Shown here: positions 33,936 through 48,900 of the stretch, one piece after another
How the letters are laid out: the number at the start of each line of letters is the position of its first letter
Numbering within the stretch: the first letter of the stretch is position 1
The notes under the pieces: model-generated
Seen by the model: only the letters and a program-made list of their open reading frames with translations
Told to the model about the DNA's origin: nothing
The model's database searches: none
NCBI GenBank assembly: GCA_032718475.1
Contig: JAUCBJ010008890.1
Span: 1-64,000, forward strand
Direction: 5' to 3'
Length of the DNA: 64,000 bases
Source: Nemertoderma westbladi
Taxonomy: Eukaryota; Xenacoelomorpha; Nemertodermatida; Nemertodermatidae
Program-made: the position numbers and the translations under genes

Positions 33936-36900
33936 TAACGTGTTCCCTACCTACTTGTCATGTCACCATGTTCCCGTACTATCTTCCCAACGTGTTACCT
34001 ACCTACTTGTCATGTCACCATGTTCCCGTACTATCTTCCCAACGTGTTACCTACCTACTTGTCATGTCACCATGTTCCCGTACTATCTTCCCAACGTGTT
34101 ACCTACCTACTTGTCATGTCACCATGTTCCCGTACTATCTTCCCAACGTGTTACCTACCTACTTGTCATGTCACCATGTTCCCGTACTATCTTCCCAACG
34201 TGTTACCTACCTACTTGTCATGTCACCATGTTCCCGTACTATCTTCCCAACGTGTTCCCTATCTACTTGTCATATCCCCATGTTCCCGTACTATCTTCCC
34301 AACGTGTTACCTACCTACTTGTCATATCCCCATGTTCCCGTACTATCTTCCCAACGTGTTACCTACCTACTTGTCATATCCCCATGTTCCCGTACTATCT
34401 TCCCAACGTGTTACCTACCTACTTGTCATATCCCCATGTTCCCGTACTATCTTCCCAACGTGTTACCTACCTACTTGTCATATCCCCATGTTCCCGTACT
34501 ATCTTCCCAACGTGTTACCTACCTACTTGTCATATCCCCATGTTCCCGTACTATCTTCCCAACGTGTTACCTACCTACTTGTCATGTCACCATGTTCCCG
34601 TACTATCTTCCCAACGTGTTCCCTACCTACTTGTCATATCCCCATGGTCCCGTACAATCTTCCCAACGTGTTACCTACCTACTTGTCATATCCCCATGTT
34701 CCCGTACTATCTTCCCAACGTGTTCCCTACCTACTTGTCATATCACCATGTTCCCGTACAATCTTCCCAATGTGTCCCCTACCTACTTGTCATATCCCCA
34801 TGTTCCCGTACTATCTTCCCAACGTGTTACCTACCTACTTGTCATATCCCCATGGTCCCGTACAATCTTCCCAACGTGTTACCTACCTACTTGTCATATC
34901 CCCATGTTCCCGTACTATCTTCCCAACGTGTTCCCTACCTACTTGTCATATCCCCATGTTCCCGTACTATCTTCCCAACGTGTTCCCTACCTACTTGTCA
35001 TATCACCATGTTCCCGTACTATCTTCCCAACGTGTTACCTACCTACTTGTCATATCCCCATGGTCCCGTACAATCTTCCCAACGTGTTACCTACCTACTT
35101 GTCATATCCCCATGTTCCCGTACTATCTTCCCAACGTGTTACCTACCTACTTGTCATATCCCCATGGTCCCGTACAATCTTCCCAACGTGTTACCTACCT
35201 ACTTGTCATATCCCCATGTTCCCGTACTATCTTCCCAACGTGTTCCCTACCTACTTGTCATATCACCATGTTCCCGTACTATCTTCCGAACGTGTTACCT
35301 ACCTACTTGTCATATCCCCATGGTCCCGTACAATCTTCCCAACGTGTTACCTACCTACTTGTCATATCCCCATGGTCCCGTACAATCTTCCCAACGTGTT
35401 ACCTACCTACTTGTCATATCCCCATGTTCCCGTACTATCTTCCCAACGTGTTCCCTACCTACTTGTCATATCACCATGTTCCCGTACTATCTTCCCAACG
35501 TGTTCCCTACCTACTTGTCATGTCACCATGTTCCCGTACTATCTTCCCAACGTGTTCCCTACCTACTTGTAATGTCACCATGTTCCCGTACTATCTTCCC
35601 AACGTGTTACCTACCTACTTGTCATATCCCCATGGTCCCGTACAATCTTCCCAACGTGTTACCTACCTACTTGTCATGTCACCATGTTCCCGTACTATCT
35701 TCCCAACGTGTTCCCTATCTACTTGTCATATCCCCATGTTCCCGTACTATCTTCCCAACGTGTTACCTACCTACTTGTCATATCCCCATGTTCCCGTACT
35801 ATCTTCCCAACGTGTTACCTACCTACTTGTCATATCCCCATGTTCCCGTACTATCTTCCCAACGTGTTACCTACCTACTTGTCATATCCCCATGTTCCCG
35901 TACTATCTTCCCAACGTGTTACCTACCTACTTGTCATATCCCCATGTTCCCGTACTATCTTCCCAACGTGTTACCTACCTACTTGTCATATCCCCATGTT
36001 CCCGTACTATCTTCCCAACGTGTTACCTACCTACTTGTCATGTCACCATGTTCCCGTACTATCTTCCCAACGTGTTCCCTACCTACTTGTCATATCCCCA
36101 TGTTCCCGTACTATCTTCCCAACGTGTTACCTACCTACTTGTCATATCCCCATGTTCCCGTACTATCTTCCCAACGTGTTCCCTACCTACTTGTCATATC
36201 ACCATGTTCCCGTACAATCTTCCCAATGTGTCCCCTACCTACTTGTCATATCCCCATGTTCCCGTACTATCTTCCCAACGTGTTACCTACCTACTTGTCA
36301 TATCCCCATGGTCCCGTACAATCTTCCCAACGTGTTACCTACCTACTTGTCATATCCCCATGTTCCCGTACTATCTTCCCAACGTGTTCCCTACCTACTT
36401 GTCATATCCCCATGTTCCCGTACTATCTTCCCAACGTGTTCCCTACCTACTTGTCATATCACCATGTTCCCGTACTATCTTCCCAACGTGTTACCTACCT
36501 ACTTGTCATATCCCCATGGTCCCGTACAATCTTCCCAACGTGTTACCTACCTACTTGTCATATCCCCATGTTCCCGTACTATCTTCCCAACGTGTTACCT
36601 ACCTACTTGTCATATCCCCATGGTCCCGTACAATCTTCCCAACGTGTTACCTACCTACTTGTCATATCCCCATGTTCCCGTACTATCTTCCCAACGTGTT
36701 CCCTACCTACTTGTCATATCACCATGTTCCCGTACTATCTTCCGAACGTGTTACCTACCTACTTGTCATATCCCCATGTTCCCGTACAATCTTCCCAACG
36801 TGTTACCTACCTACTTGTCATATCCCCATGGTCCCGTACAATCTTCCCAACGTGTTACCTACCTACTTGTCATATCCCCATGTTCCCGTACTATCTTCCC

Positions 36901-39900
36901 AACGTGTTCCCTACCTACTTGTCATCTCACCATGTTCCCGTACAATCTTCCCAATGTGTCCCCTGCCTACTTGTCATGTCACCATGTTCCCGTACTATCT
37001 TCCCAACGTGTTCCCTACCTACTTGTCATGTCACCATGTTCCCGTACTATCTTCCCAACGTGTTCCCTACCTACTTGTCATCTCACCATGTTCCCGTACA
37101 ATCTTCCCAATGTGTCCCCTGCCTACTTGTCATGTCACCATGTTCCCGTACTATCTTCCCAACGTGTTCCCTACCTACTTGTCATGTCACCATGTTCCCG
37201 TACTATCTTCCCAACGTGTTACCTACCTACTTGTCATGTCACCATGTTCCCGTACAATCTTCCCAACGTGTTACCTACCTACTTGTCATATCCCCATGTT
37301 CCCGTACTATCTTCCCAACGTGTTCCCTACCTACTTGTCATCTCACCATGTTCCCGTACAATCTTCCCAATGTGTCCCCTGCCTACTTGTCATGTCACCA
37401 TGTTCCCGTACTATCTTCCCAACGTGTTACCTACCTACTTGTCATGTCACCATGTTCCCGTACTATCTTCCCAACGTGTTACCTACCTACTTGTCATGTC
37501 ACCATGTTCCCGTACTATCTTCCCAACGTGTTACCTACCTACTTCGCTACTTGTCATGTCACCATGTTCCCGTACTATCTTCCCAACGTGTTCCCTACCT
37601 ACTTGTCATGTCACCATGTTCCCGTACTATCTTCCCAACGTGTTCCCTACCTACTTGTAATGTCACCATGTTCCCGTACTATCTTCCCAACGTGTTCCCT
37701 ACCTACTTATCATGTCACCATGTTCCCGTACTATCTTCCCAACGTGTTCCTACCTACTTCGCTACTTGTCATGTCACCATGTTCCCGTACTATCTTCCCA
37801 ACGTGTTCCCTACCTACTTGTCATGTCACCATGTTCCCGTACTATCTTCCCAACGTGTTCCCTACCTACTTGTCATGTCACCATGTTCCCGTACTATCTT
37901 CCCAACGTGTTACCTACCTACTTGTCATGTCACCATGTTCCCGTACTATCTTCCCAACGTGTTCCTACCTACTTCGCTACTTGTCATGTCACCATGTTCC
38001 CGTACTATCTTCCCAACGTGTTCCCTACCTACTTGTCATGTCACCATGTTCCCGTACTATCTTCCCAACGTGTTCCCTACCTACTTGTAATGTCACCATG
38101 TTCCCGTACTATCTTCCCAACGTGTTCCCCTACCTACTTGTCATGTCACCATGTTCCCGTACTATCTTCCCAACGTGTTCCCTACCTACTTGTCATGTCA
38201 CCATGTTCCCGTACTATCTTCCCAACGTGTTCCCTACCTACTTGTCATGTCACCATGTTCCCGTACTATCTTCCCAACGTGTTCCCTACCTACTTGTCAT
38301 ATCACCATGTTCCCGTACTATCTTCCCAACGTGTTCCCTACCTACTTGTAATGTCACCATGTTCCCATACTATCTTCCCAACGTGTTCCCTACCTACTTG
38401 TCATGTCACCATGTTCCCGTACTATCTTCCCAACGTGTTCCCTACCTACTTGTCATGTCACCATGTTCCCGTACTATCTTCCCAACGTGTTCCCTACCTA
38501 CTTGTCATGTCACCATGTTCCCGTACTATCTTCCCAACGTGTTCCCTACCTACTTGTCATGTCACCATGTTCCCGTACTATCTTCCCAACGTGTTCCCTA
38601 CCTACTTGTCATGTCACCATGTTCCCGTACTATCTTCCCAACGTGTTCCCTACCTACTTGTCATGTCACCATGTTCCCGTACTATCTTCCCAACGTGTTC
38701 CCTACCTACTTGTCATGTCACCATGTTCCCGTACTATCTTCCCAACGTGTTACCTACCTACTTGTCATGTCACCATGTTCCCGTACTATCTTCCCAACGT
38801 GTTCCCTACCTACTTGTCATGTCACCATGTTCCCGTACTATCTTCCCAACGTGTTCCCTACCTACTTGTCATGTCACCATGTTCCCGTACTATCTTCCCA
38901 ACGTGTTCCCTACCTACTTGTCATGTCACCATGTTCCCGTACTATCTTCCCAACGTGTTCCCTACCTACTTGTCATGTCACCATGTTCCCGTACTATCTT
39001 CCCAACGTGTTCCCTACCTACTTGTCATGTCACCATGTTCCCGTACTATCTTCCCAACGTGTTCCCTACCTACTTGTCATATCACCATGTTCCCGTACTA
39101 TCTTCCCAACGTGTTCCCTACCTACTTGTCATGTCACCATGTTCCCGTACTATCTTCCCAACGTGTTCCCTACCTACTTGTCATGTCACCATGTTCCCGT
39201 ACTATCTTCCCAACGTGTTCCCTACCTACTTGTAATGTCACCATGTTCCCGTACTATCTTCCCAACGTGTTCCCTACCTACTTGTCATATCACCATGTTC
39301 CCGTACTATCTTCCCAACGTGTTCCCTACCTACTTGTCATGTCACCATGTTCCCGTACTATCTTCCCAACGTGTTCCCTACCTACTTATCATGTCACCAT
39401 GTTCCCGTACTATCTTCCCAACGTGTTCCCTACCTACTTGTCATATCACCATGTTCCCGTACTATCTTCCGAACGTGTTACCTACCTACTTGTAATGTCA
39501 CCATGGTCCCATACTATCTTCCCAACGTGTTCCCTACCTACTTGTCATGTCACCATGTTCCCGTACTATCTTCCCAACGTGTTACCTACCTACTTGTCAT
39601 ATTCCCATGGTCCCGTACAATCTTCCCAACGTGTTACCTACCTACTTGTCATATCCCCATGTTCCCGTACTATCTTCCCAACGTGTTCCCTACCTACTTA
39701 TCATGTCACCATGTTCCCGTACTATCTTCCCAACGTGTTCCCTACCTACTTGTCATATCACCATGTTCCCGTACTATCTTCCGAACGTGTTACCTACCTA
39801 CTTGTAATGTCACCATGGTCCCATACTATCTTCCCAACGTGTTCCCTACCTACTTGTCATATCACCATGTTCCCGTACTATCTTCCCAACGTGTTACCTA

Positions 39901-42900
39901 CCTACTTGTCATATCCCCATGGTCCCGTACAATCTTCCCAACGTGTTACCTACCTACTTGTCATATCCCCATGTTCCCGTACTATCTTCCCAACGTGTTC
40001 CCTACCTACTTGTCATATCACCATGTTCCCGTACTATCTTCCGAACGTGTTACCTACCTACTTGTAATGTCACCATGGTCCCATACTATCTTCCCAACGT
40101 GTTCCCTACCTACTTGTCATATCACCATGTTCCCGTACTATCTTCCCAACGTGTTACCTACCTACTTGTCATATCCCCATGGTCCCGTACAATCTTCCCA
40201 ACGTGTTCCCTACCTACTTGTCATATCACCATGTTCCCGTACTATCTTCCCAACGTGTTCCCTACCTACTTATCATGTCACCATGTTCCCGTACTATCTT
40301 CCCAACGTGTTCCCTACCTACTTGTCATATCACCATGTTCCCGTACTATCTTCCGAACGTGTTACCTACCTACTTGTAATGTCACCATGGTCCCATACTA
40401 TCTTCCCAACGTGTTCCCTACCTACTTGTCATATCACCATGTTCCCGTACTATCTTCCCAACGTGTTACCTACCTACTTGTCATATCCCCATGGTCCCGT
40501 ACAATCTTCCCAACGTGTTACCTACCTACTTGTCATATCCCCATGTTCCCGTACTATCTTCCCAACGTGTTCCCTACCTACTTTTCATATCACCATGTTC
40601 CCGTACTATCTTCCCAACGTGTTACCTACCTACTTGTCATATCCCCATGGTCCCGTACAATCTTCCCAACGTGTTACCTACCTACTTGTCATATCCCCAT
40701 GTTCCCGTACTATCTTCCCAACGTGTTACCTACCTACTTGTCATATCCCCATGTTCCCGTACTATCTTCCCAACGTGTTCCCTACCTACTTTTCATGTCA
40801 CCATGTTCCCGTACAATCTTCCCAACGTGTTCCCTACCTACTTGTCATGTCACCATGTTCCCGTACTATCTTCCCAACGTGTTACCTACCTACTTGTCAT
40901 GTCACCATGTTCCCGTACTATCTTCCCAACGTGTTCCCTACCTACTTGTCATATCCCCATGTTCCCGTACTATCTTCCCAACGTGTTACCTACCTACTTG
41001 TCATATCCCCATGGTCCCGTACAATCTTCCCAACGTGTTACCTACCTACTTGTCATATCCCCATGTTCCCGTACTATCTTCCCAACGTGTTCCCTACCTA
41101 CTTGTCATATCCCCATGTTCCCGTACTATCTTCCCAACGTGTTCCCTACCTACTTGTCATATCACCATGTTCCCGTACTATCTTCCCAACGTGTTACCTA
41201 CCTACTTGTCATATCCCCATGGTCCCGTACAATCTTCCCAACGTGTTACCTACCTACTTGTCATATCCCCATGTTCCCGTACTATCTTCCCAACGTGTTA
41301 CCTACCTACTTGTCATATCCCCATGGTCCCGTACAATCTTCCCAACGTGTTACCTACCTACTTGTCATATCCCCATGTTCCCGTACTATCTTCCCAACGT
41401 GTTCCCTACCTACTTGTCATATCACCATGTTCCCGTACTATCTTCCGAACGTGTTACCTACCTACTTGTCATATCCCCATGTTCCCGTACTATCTTCCCA
41501 ATGTGTTACCTACCTACTTGTCATATCCCCATGGTCCCGTACAATCTTCCCAACGTGTTACCTACCTACTTGTCATATCCCCATGTTCCCGTACTATCTT
41601 CCCAACGTGTTCCCTACCTACTTGTCATATCCCCATGTTCCCGTACTATCTTCCCAACGTGTTACCTACCTACTTGCCATGTCACCATGTTTCCGTACAA
41701 TCTTCCCAACGTGTTACCTACCTACTTGTCATATCCCCATGTTCCCGTACTATCTTCCCAACGTGTTCCCTACCTACTTGTCATATCACCATGTTCCCGT
41801 ACTATCTTCCCAACGTGTTACCTACCTACTTGTCATATCCCCATGGTCCCGTACAATCTTCCCAACGTGTTCCCTACCTACTTGTCATCTCACCATGTTC
41901 CCGTACAATCTTCCCAATGTGTCCCCTGCCTACTTGTCATGTCACCATGTTCCCGTACTATCTTCCCAACGTGTTACCTACCTACTTGTCATATCCCCAT
42001 GTTCCCGTACTATCTTCCCAACGTGTTACCTACCTACTTGTCATATCCCCATGGTCCCGTACAATCTTCCCAACGTGTTACCTACCTACTTGTCATATCC
42101 CCATGTTCCCGTACTATCTTCCCAACGTGTTCCCTACCTACTTGTCATATCACCATGTTCCCGTACTATCTTCCCAACGTGTTACCTACCTACTTGTCAT
42201 ATCCCCATGGTCCCGTACAATCTTCCCAACGTGTTCCCTACCTACTTGTCATCTCACCATGTTCCCGTACAATCTTCCCAATGTGTCCCCTGCCTACTTG
42301 TCATGTCACCATGTTCCCGTACTATCTTCCCAACGTGTTCCCTACCTACTTGTCATGTCACCATGTTCCCGTACTATCTTCCCAACGTGTTACCTACCTA
42401 CTTGTCATGTCACCATGTTCCCGTACTATCTTCCCAACGTGTTACCTACCTACTTCGCTACTTGTCATGTCACCATGTTCCCGTACTATCTTCCCAACGT
42501 GTTCCCTACCTACTTGTCATGTCACCATGTTCCCGTACTATCTTCCCAACGTGTTCCCTACCTACTTATCATGTCACCATGTTCCCGTACTATCTTCCCA
42601 ACGTGTTCCCTACCTACTTATCATGTCACCATGTTCCCGTACTATCTTCCCAACGTTTTCCTACCTACTTCGCTACTTGTCATGTCACCATGTTCCCGTA
42701 CTATCTTCCCAACGTTTTCCTACCTACTTCGCTACTTGTCATGTCACCATGTTCCCGTACAATCTTCCCAACGTGTTCCCTACCTACTTGTCATGTCACC
42801 ACACCATGTTCCCGTACTATCTTCCCAACGTGTTACCTACCTACTTCGCTACTTGTCATGTCACCATGTTCCCGTACTATCTTCCCAACGTTTTCCTACC

Positions 42901-45900
42901 TACTTCGCTACTTGTCATGTCACCATGTTCCCGTACTATCTTCCCAACGTGTTCCCTACCTATTTGTAATGTCACCATGTTCCCGTACTATCTTCCCAAC
43001 GTGTTCCCTACCTATTTGTAATGTCACCATGTTCCCGTACTATCTTCCCAACGTGTTCCCTACCTACTTGTAATGTCACCATGTTCCCGTACTATCTTCC
43101 CAACGTGTTCCCTACCTATTTGTAATGTCACCATGTTCCCGTACTATCTTCCCAACGTGTTCCCTATCTACTTGTCATGTCACCATGTTCCCGTACTATC
43201 TTCCCAACGTGTTCCCTACCTACTTGTCATGTCACCATGTTCCCGTACTATCTTCCCAACGTGTTCCCTACCTACTTGTCATGTCACCATGTTCCCATAC
43301 TATCTTCCCAACGTGTTCCCTACCTACTTATCATGTCACCATGTTCCCGTACTATCTTCCCAACGTGTTCCCTACCTACTTGTCATGTCACCATGTTCCC
43401 ATACTATCTTCCCAACGTGTTCCCTACCTACTTGTCATGTCACCACACCATGTTCCCGTACTATCTTCCCAACGTGTTACCTACCTACTTCGCTACTTGT
43501 CATGTCACCATGTTCCCGTACTATCTTCCCAACGTGTTCCCTACCTATTTGTAATGTCACCATGTTCCCGTACTATCTTCCCAACGTGTTCCCTACCTAT
43601 TTGTAATGTCACCATGTTCCCGTACTATCTTCCCAACGTGTTCCCTACCTACTTGTAATGTCACCATGTTCCCGTACTATCTTCCCAACGTGTTCCCTAC
43701 CTATTTGTAATGTCACCATGTTCCCGTACTATCTTCCCAACGTGTTCCCTATCTACTTGTCATGTCACCATGTTCCCGTACTATCTTCCCAACGTGTTCC
43801 CTACCTACTTGTCATGTCACCATGTTCCCGTACTATCTTCCCAACGTGTTCCCTACCTACTTGTCATGTCACCATGTTCCCATACTATCTTCCCAACGTG
43901 TTCCCTACCTACTTATCATGTCACCATGTTCCCGTACTATCTTCCCAACGTGTTCCCTACCTACTTATCATGTCACCATGTTCCCGTACTATCTTCCCAA
44001 CGTGTTCCCTACCTATTTGTAATGTCACCATGTTCCCATACTATCTTCCCAACGTGTTCCCTACCTACTTATCATGTCACCATGTTCCCGTACTATCTTC
44101 CCAACGTGTTCCCTACCTACTTGTCATGTCACCATGTTCCCATACTATCTTCCCAACGTGTTCCCTACCTACTTATCATGTCACCATGTTCCCGTACTAT
44201 CTTCCCAACGTGTTCCCTACCTATTTGTAATGTCACCATGTTCCCGTACTATCTTCCCAACGTGTTCCCTATCTACTTGTCATGTCACCATGTTCCCGTA
44301 CTATCTTCCCAACGTGTTCCCTACCTACTTGTCATGTCACCATGTTCCCGTACTATCTTCCCAACGTGTTCCCTACCTACTTGTCATGTCACCATGTTCC
44401 CATACTATCTTCCCAACGTGTTCCCTACCTACTTATCATGTCACCATGTTCCCGTACTATCTTCCCAACGTGTTCCCTACCTATTTGTAATGTCACCATG
44501 TTCCCGTACTATCTTCCCAACGTGTTCCCTACCTACTTGTAATGTCACCATGTTCCCGTACTATCTTCCCAACGTGTTCCCTACCTACTTGTCATATCAC
44601 CATGTTCCCGTACTATCTTCCCAACGTGTTCCCTACCTATTTGTAATGTCACCATGTTCCCGTACTATCTTCCCAACGTGTTCCCTACCTACTTATCATG
44701 TCACCATGTTCCCGTACTATCTTCCCAACGTGTTCCCTACCTATTTGTAATGTCACCATGTTCCCGTACTATCTTCCCAACGTGTTCCCTACCTACTTGT
44801 AATGTCACCATGTTCCCGTACTATCTTCCCAACGTGTTCCCTACCTATTTGTAATGTCACCATGTTCCCGTACTATCTTCCCAACGTGTTCCCTACCTAC
44901 TTGTAATGTCACCATGTTCCCGTACTATCTTCCCAACGTGTTCCCTACCTATTTGTAATGTCACCATGTTCCCGTACTATCTTCCCAACGTGTTCCCTAT
45001 CTACTTGTCATGTCACCATGTTCCCGTACTATCTTCCCAACGTGTTCCCTACCTACTTGTCATGTCACCATGTTCCCGTACTATCTTCCCAACGTGTTCC
45101 CTACCTACTTGTCATGTCACCATGTTCCCATACTATCTTCCCAACGTGTTCCCTACCTACTTATCATGTCACCATGTTCCCGTACTATCTTCCCAACGTG
45201 TTCCCTACCTACTTGTCATGTCACCATGTTCCCATACTATCTTCCCAACGTGTTCCCTACCTACTTGTCATGTCACCACACCATGTTCCCGTACTATCTT
45301 CCCAACGTGTTACCTACCTACTTCGCTACTTGTCATGTCACCATGTTCCCGTACTATCTTCCCAACGTGTTCCCTACCTATTTGTAATGTCACCATGTTC
45401 CCGTACTATCTTCCCAACGTGTTCCCTACCTATTTGTAATGTCACCATGTTCCCGTACTATCTTCCCAACGTGTTCCCTACCTACTTGTAATGTCACCAT
45501 GTTCCCGTACTATCTTCCCAACGTGTTCCCTACCTATTTGTAATGTCACCATGTTCCCGTACTATCTTCCCAACGTGTTCCCTATCTACTTGTCATGTCA
45601 CCATGTTCCCGTACTATCTTCCCAACGTGTTCCCTACCTACTTGTCATGTCACCATGTTCCCGTACTATCTTCCCAACGTGTTCCCTACCTACTTGTCAT
45701 GTCACCATGTTCCCATACTATCTTCCCAACGTGTTCCCTACCTACTTATCATGTCACCATGTTCCCGTACTATCTTCCCAACGTGTTCCCTACCTACTTG
45801 TCATGTCACCATGTTCCCGTACTATCTTCCCAACGTGTTCCCTACCTATTTGTCATGTCACTATGTTCCCATACTATCTTCCCAACGTGTTCCCTACCTA

Positions 45901-48900
45901 CTTATCATGTCACCATGTTCCCGTACTATCTTCCCAACGTGTTCCCTACCTACTTGTCATGTCACCATGTTCCCGTACTATCTTCCCAACGTGTTCCCTA
46001 CCTACTTATCATGTCACCATGTTCCCGTACTATCTTCCCAACGTGTTCCCTACCTACTTGTCATGTCACCATGTTCCCGTACTATCTTCCCAACGTGTTC
46101 CCTACCTACTTGTCATGTCACCATGTTCCCGTACTATCTTCCCAACGTGTTCCCTACCTACTTGTCATGTCACCATGTTCCCGTACTATCTTCCCAACGT
46201 GTTCCCTACCTACTTGTCATGTCACCATGTTCCCATACTATCTTCCCAACGTGTTCCCTACCTACTTATCATGTCACCATGTTCCCGTACTATCTTCCCA
46301 ACGTGTTCCCTACCTACTTGTAATGTCACCATGTTCCCGTACTATCTTCCCAACGTGTTCCCTACCTACTTGTCATGTCACCATGTTCCCGTACTATCTT
46401 CCCAACGTGTTCCCTACCTACTTGTCATATCACCATGTTCCCGTACTATCTTCCCAACGTGTTCCCTACCTACTTGTAATGTCACCATGTTCCCGTACTA
46501 TCTTCCCAACGTGTTCCCTACCTACTTATCATGTCACCATGTTCCCGTACTATCTTCCCAACGTGTTCCCTACCTACTTGTCATGTCACCATGTTCCCGT
46601 ACTATCTTCCCAACGTGTTCCCTACCTACTTGTCATGTCACCATGTTCCCGTACTATCTTCCCAACGTGTTCCCTACCTACTTGTCATGTCACCATGTTC
46701 CCGTACTATCTTCCCAACGTGTTCCCTATCTACTTGTCATGTCACCATGTTCCCGTACTATCTTCCCAACGTGTTCCCTACCTACTTGTCATGTCACCAT
46801 GTTCCCGTACTATCTTCCCAACGTGTTCCCTACCTACTTGTCATGTCACCATGTTCCCGTACTATCTTCCCAACGTGTTCCCTACCTACTTGTCATGTCA
46901 CCATGTTCCCGTACTATCTTCCCAACGTGTTCCCTACCTACTTGTCATGTCACCATGTTCCCGTACTATCTTCCCAACGTGTTCCCTACCTACTTGTCAT
47001 GTCACCATGTTCCCGTACTATCTTCCCAACGTGTTCCCTACCTACTTGTCATGTCACCATGTTCCCGTACTATCTTCCCAACGTGTTCCCTACCTACTTG
47101 TCATGTCACCATGTTCCCGTACTATCTTCCCAACGTGTTCCCTACCTACTTGTCATGTCACCATGTTCCCGTACTATCTTCCCAACGTGTTCCCTACCTA
47201 CTTGTCATGTCACCATGTTCCCGTACTATCTTCCCAACGTGTTACCTACCTACTTGTCATGTCACCATGTTCCCGTACTATCTTCCCAACGTGTTCCCTA
47301 CCTACTTGTCATGTCACCATGTTCCCGTACTATCTTCCCAACGTGTTCCCTACCTACTTGTCATGTCACCATGTTCCCGTACAATCTTCCCAACGTGTTC
47401 ACCTACCTACTTGTCATGTCACCATGTTCCCGTACAATCTTCCCAACGTGTTCCCTACCTACTTGTCATGTCACCATGTTCCCGTACTATCTTCCCAACG
47501 TGTTCCCTACCTACTTGTCATGTCACCATGTTCCCGTACTATCTTCCCAACGTGTTCCCTACCTACTTGTCATGTCACCATGTTCCCGTACTATCTTCCC
47601 AACGTGTTCCCTACCTACTTGTCATGTCACCATGTTCCCGTACTATCTTCCCAACGTGTTACCTACCTACTTGTCATATCACCATGTTCCCGTACTATCT
47701 TCCCAACGTGTTCCCTACCTACTTGTCATGTCACCATGTTCCCGTACTATCTTCCCAACGTGTTCCCTACCTACTTGTCATGTCACCATGTTCCCGTACT
47801 ATCTTCCCAACGTGTTCCCTACCTACTTGTCATGTCACCATGTTCCCGTACAATCTTCCCAACGTGTTCCCTACCTACTTGTCATGTCACCATGTTCCCG
47901 TACTATCTTCCCAACGTGTTCCCTACCTACTTGTCATGTCACCATGTTCCCGTACTATCTTCCCAACGTGTTACCTACCTACTTGTCATATCCCCATGGT
48001 CCCATAATATCTTCCCAACGTGTTCCCTACCTACTTATCATGTCACCATGTTCCCGTACTATCTTCCCAACGTGTTCCCTACCTACTTGTCATATCACCA
48101 TGTTCCCGTACTATCTTCCCAACGTGTTCCCTACCTACTTGTCATATCACCATGTTCCCGTACTATCTTCCCAACGTGTTCCCTACCTACTTGTCATGTC
48201 ACCATGTTCCCGTACTATCTTCCCAACGTGTTCCCTACCTACTTGTCATGTCACCATGTTCCCGTACTATCTTCCCAACGTGTTCCCTACCTACTTGTCA
48301 TGTCACCATGTTCCCGTACTATCTTCCCAACGTGTTCCCTACCTACTTGTCATATCACCATGTTCCCGTACTATCTTCCCAACGTGTTCCCTACCTACTT
48401 GTCATGTCACCATGTTCCCGTACTATCTTCCCAACGTGTTCCCTACCTACTTGTCATGTCACCATGTTCCCGTACTATCTTCCCAACGTGTTCCCTACCT
48501 ACTTGTCATGTCACCATGTTCCCGTACTATCTTCCCAACGTGTTACCTACCTACTTGTCATATCCCCATGGTCCCGTACTATCTTCCCAACGTGTTCCCT
48601 ACCTACTTATCATGTCACCATGTTCCCGTACTATCTTCCCAACGTGTTCCCTACCTACTTGTCATATCACCATGTTCCCGTACTATCTTCCCAACGTGTT
48701 CCCTACCTACTTGTCATGTCACCATGTTCCCGTACTATCTTCCCAACGTGTTCCCTACCTACTTGTCATGTCACCATGTTCCCGTACTATCTTCCCAACG
48801 TGTTCCCTACCTACTTGTCATGTCACCATGTTCCCGTACTATCTTCCCAACGTGTTCCCTACCTACTTGTCATATCACCATGTTCCCGTACTATCTTCCC

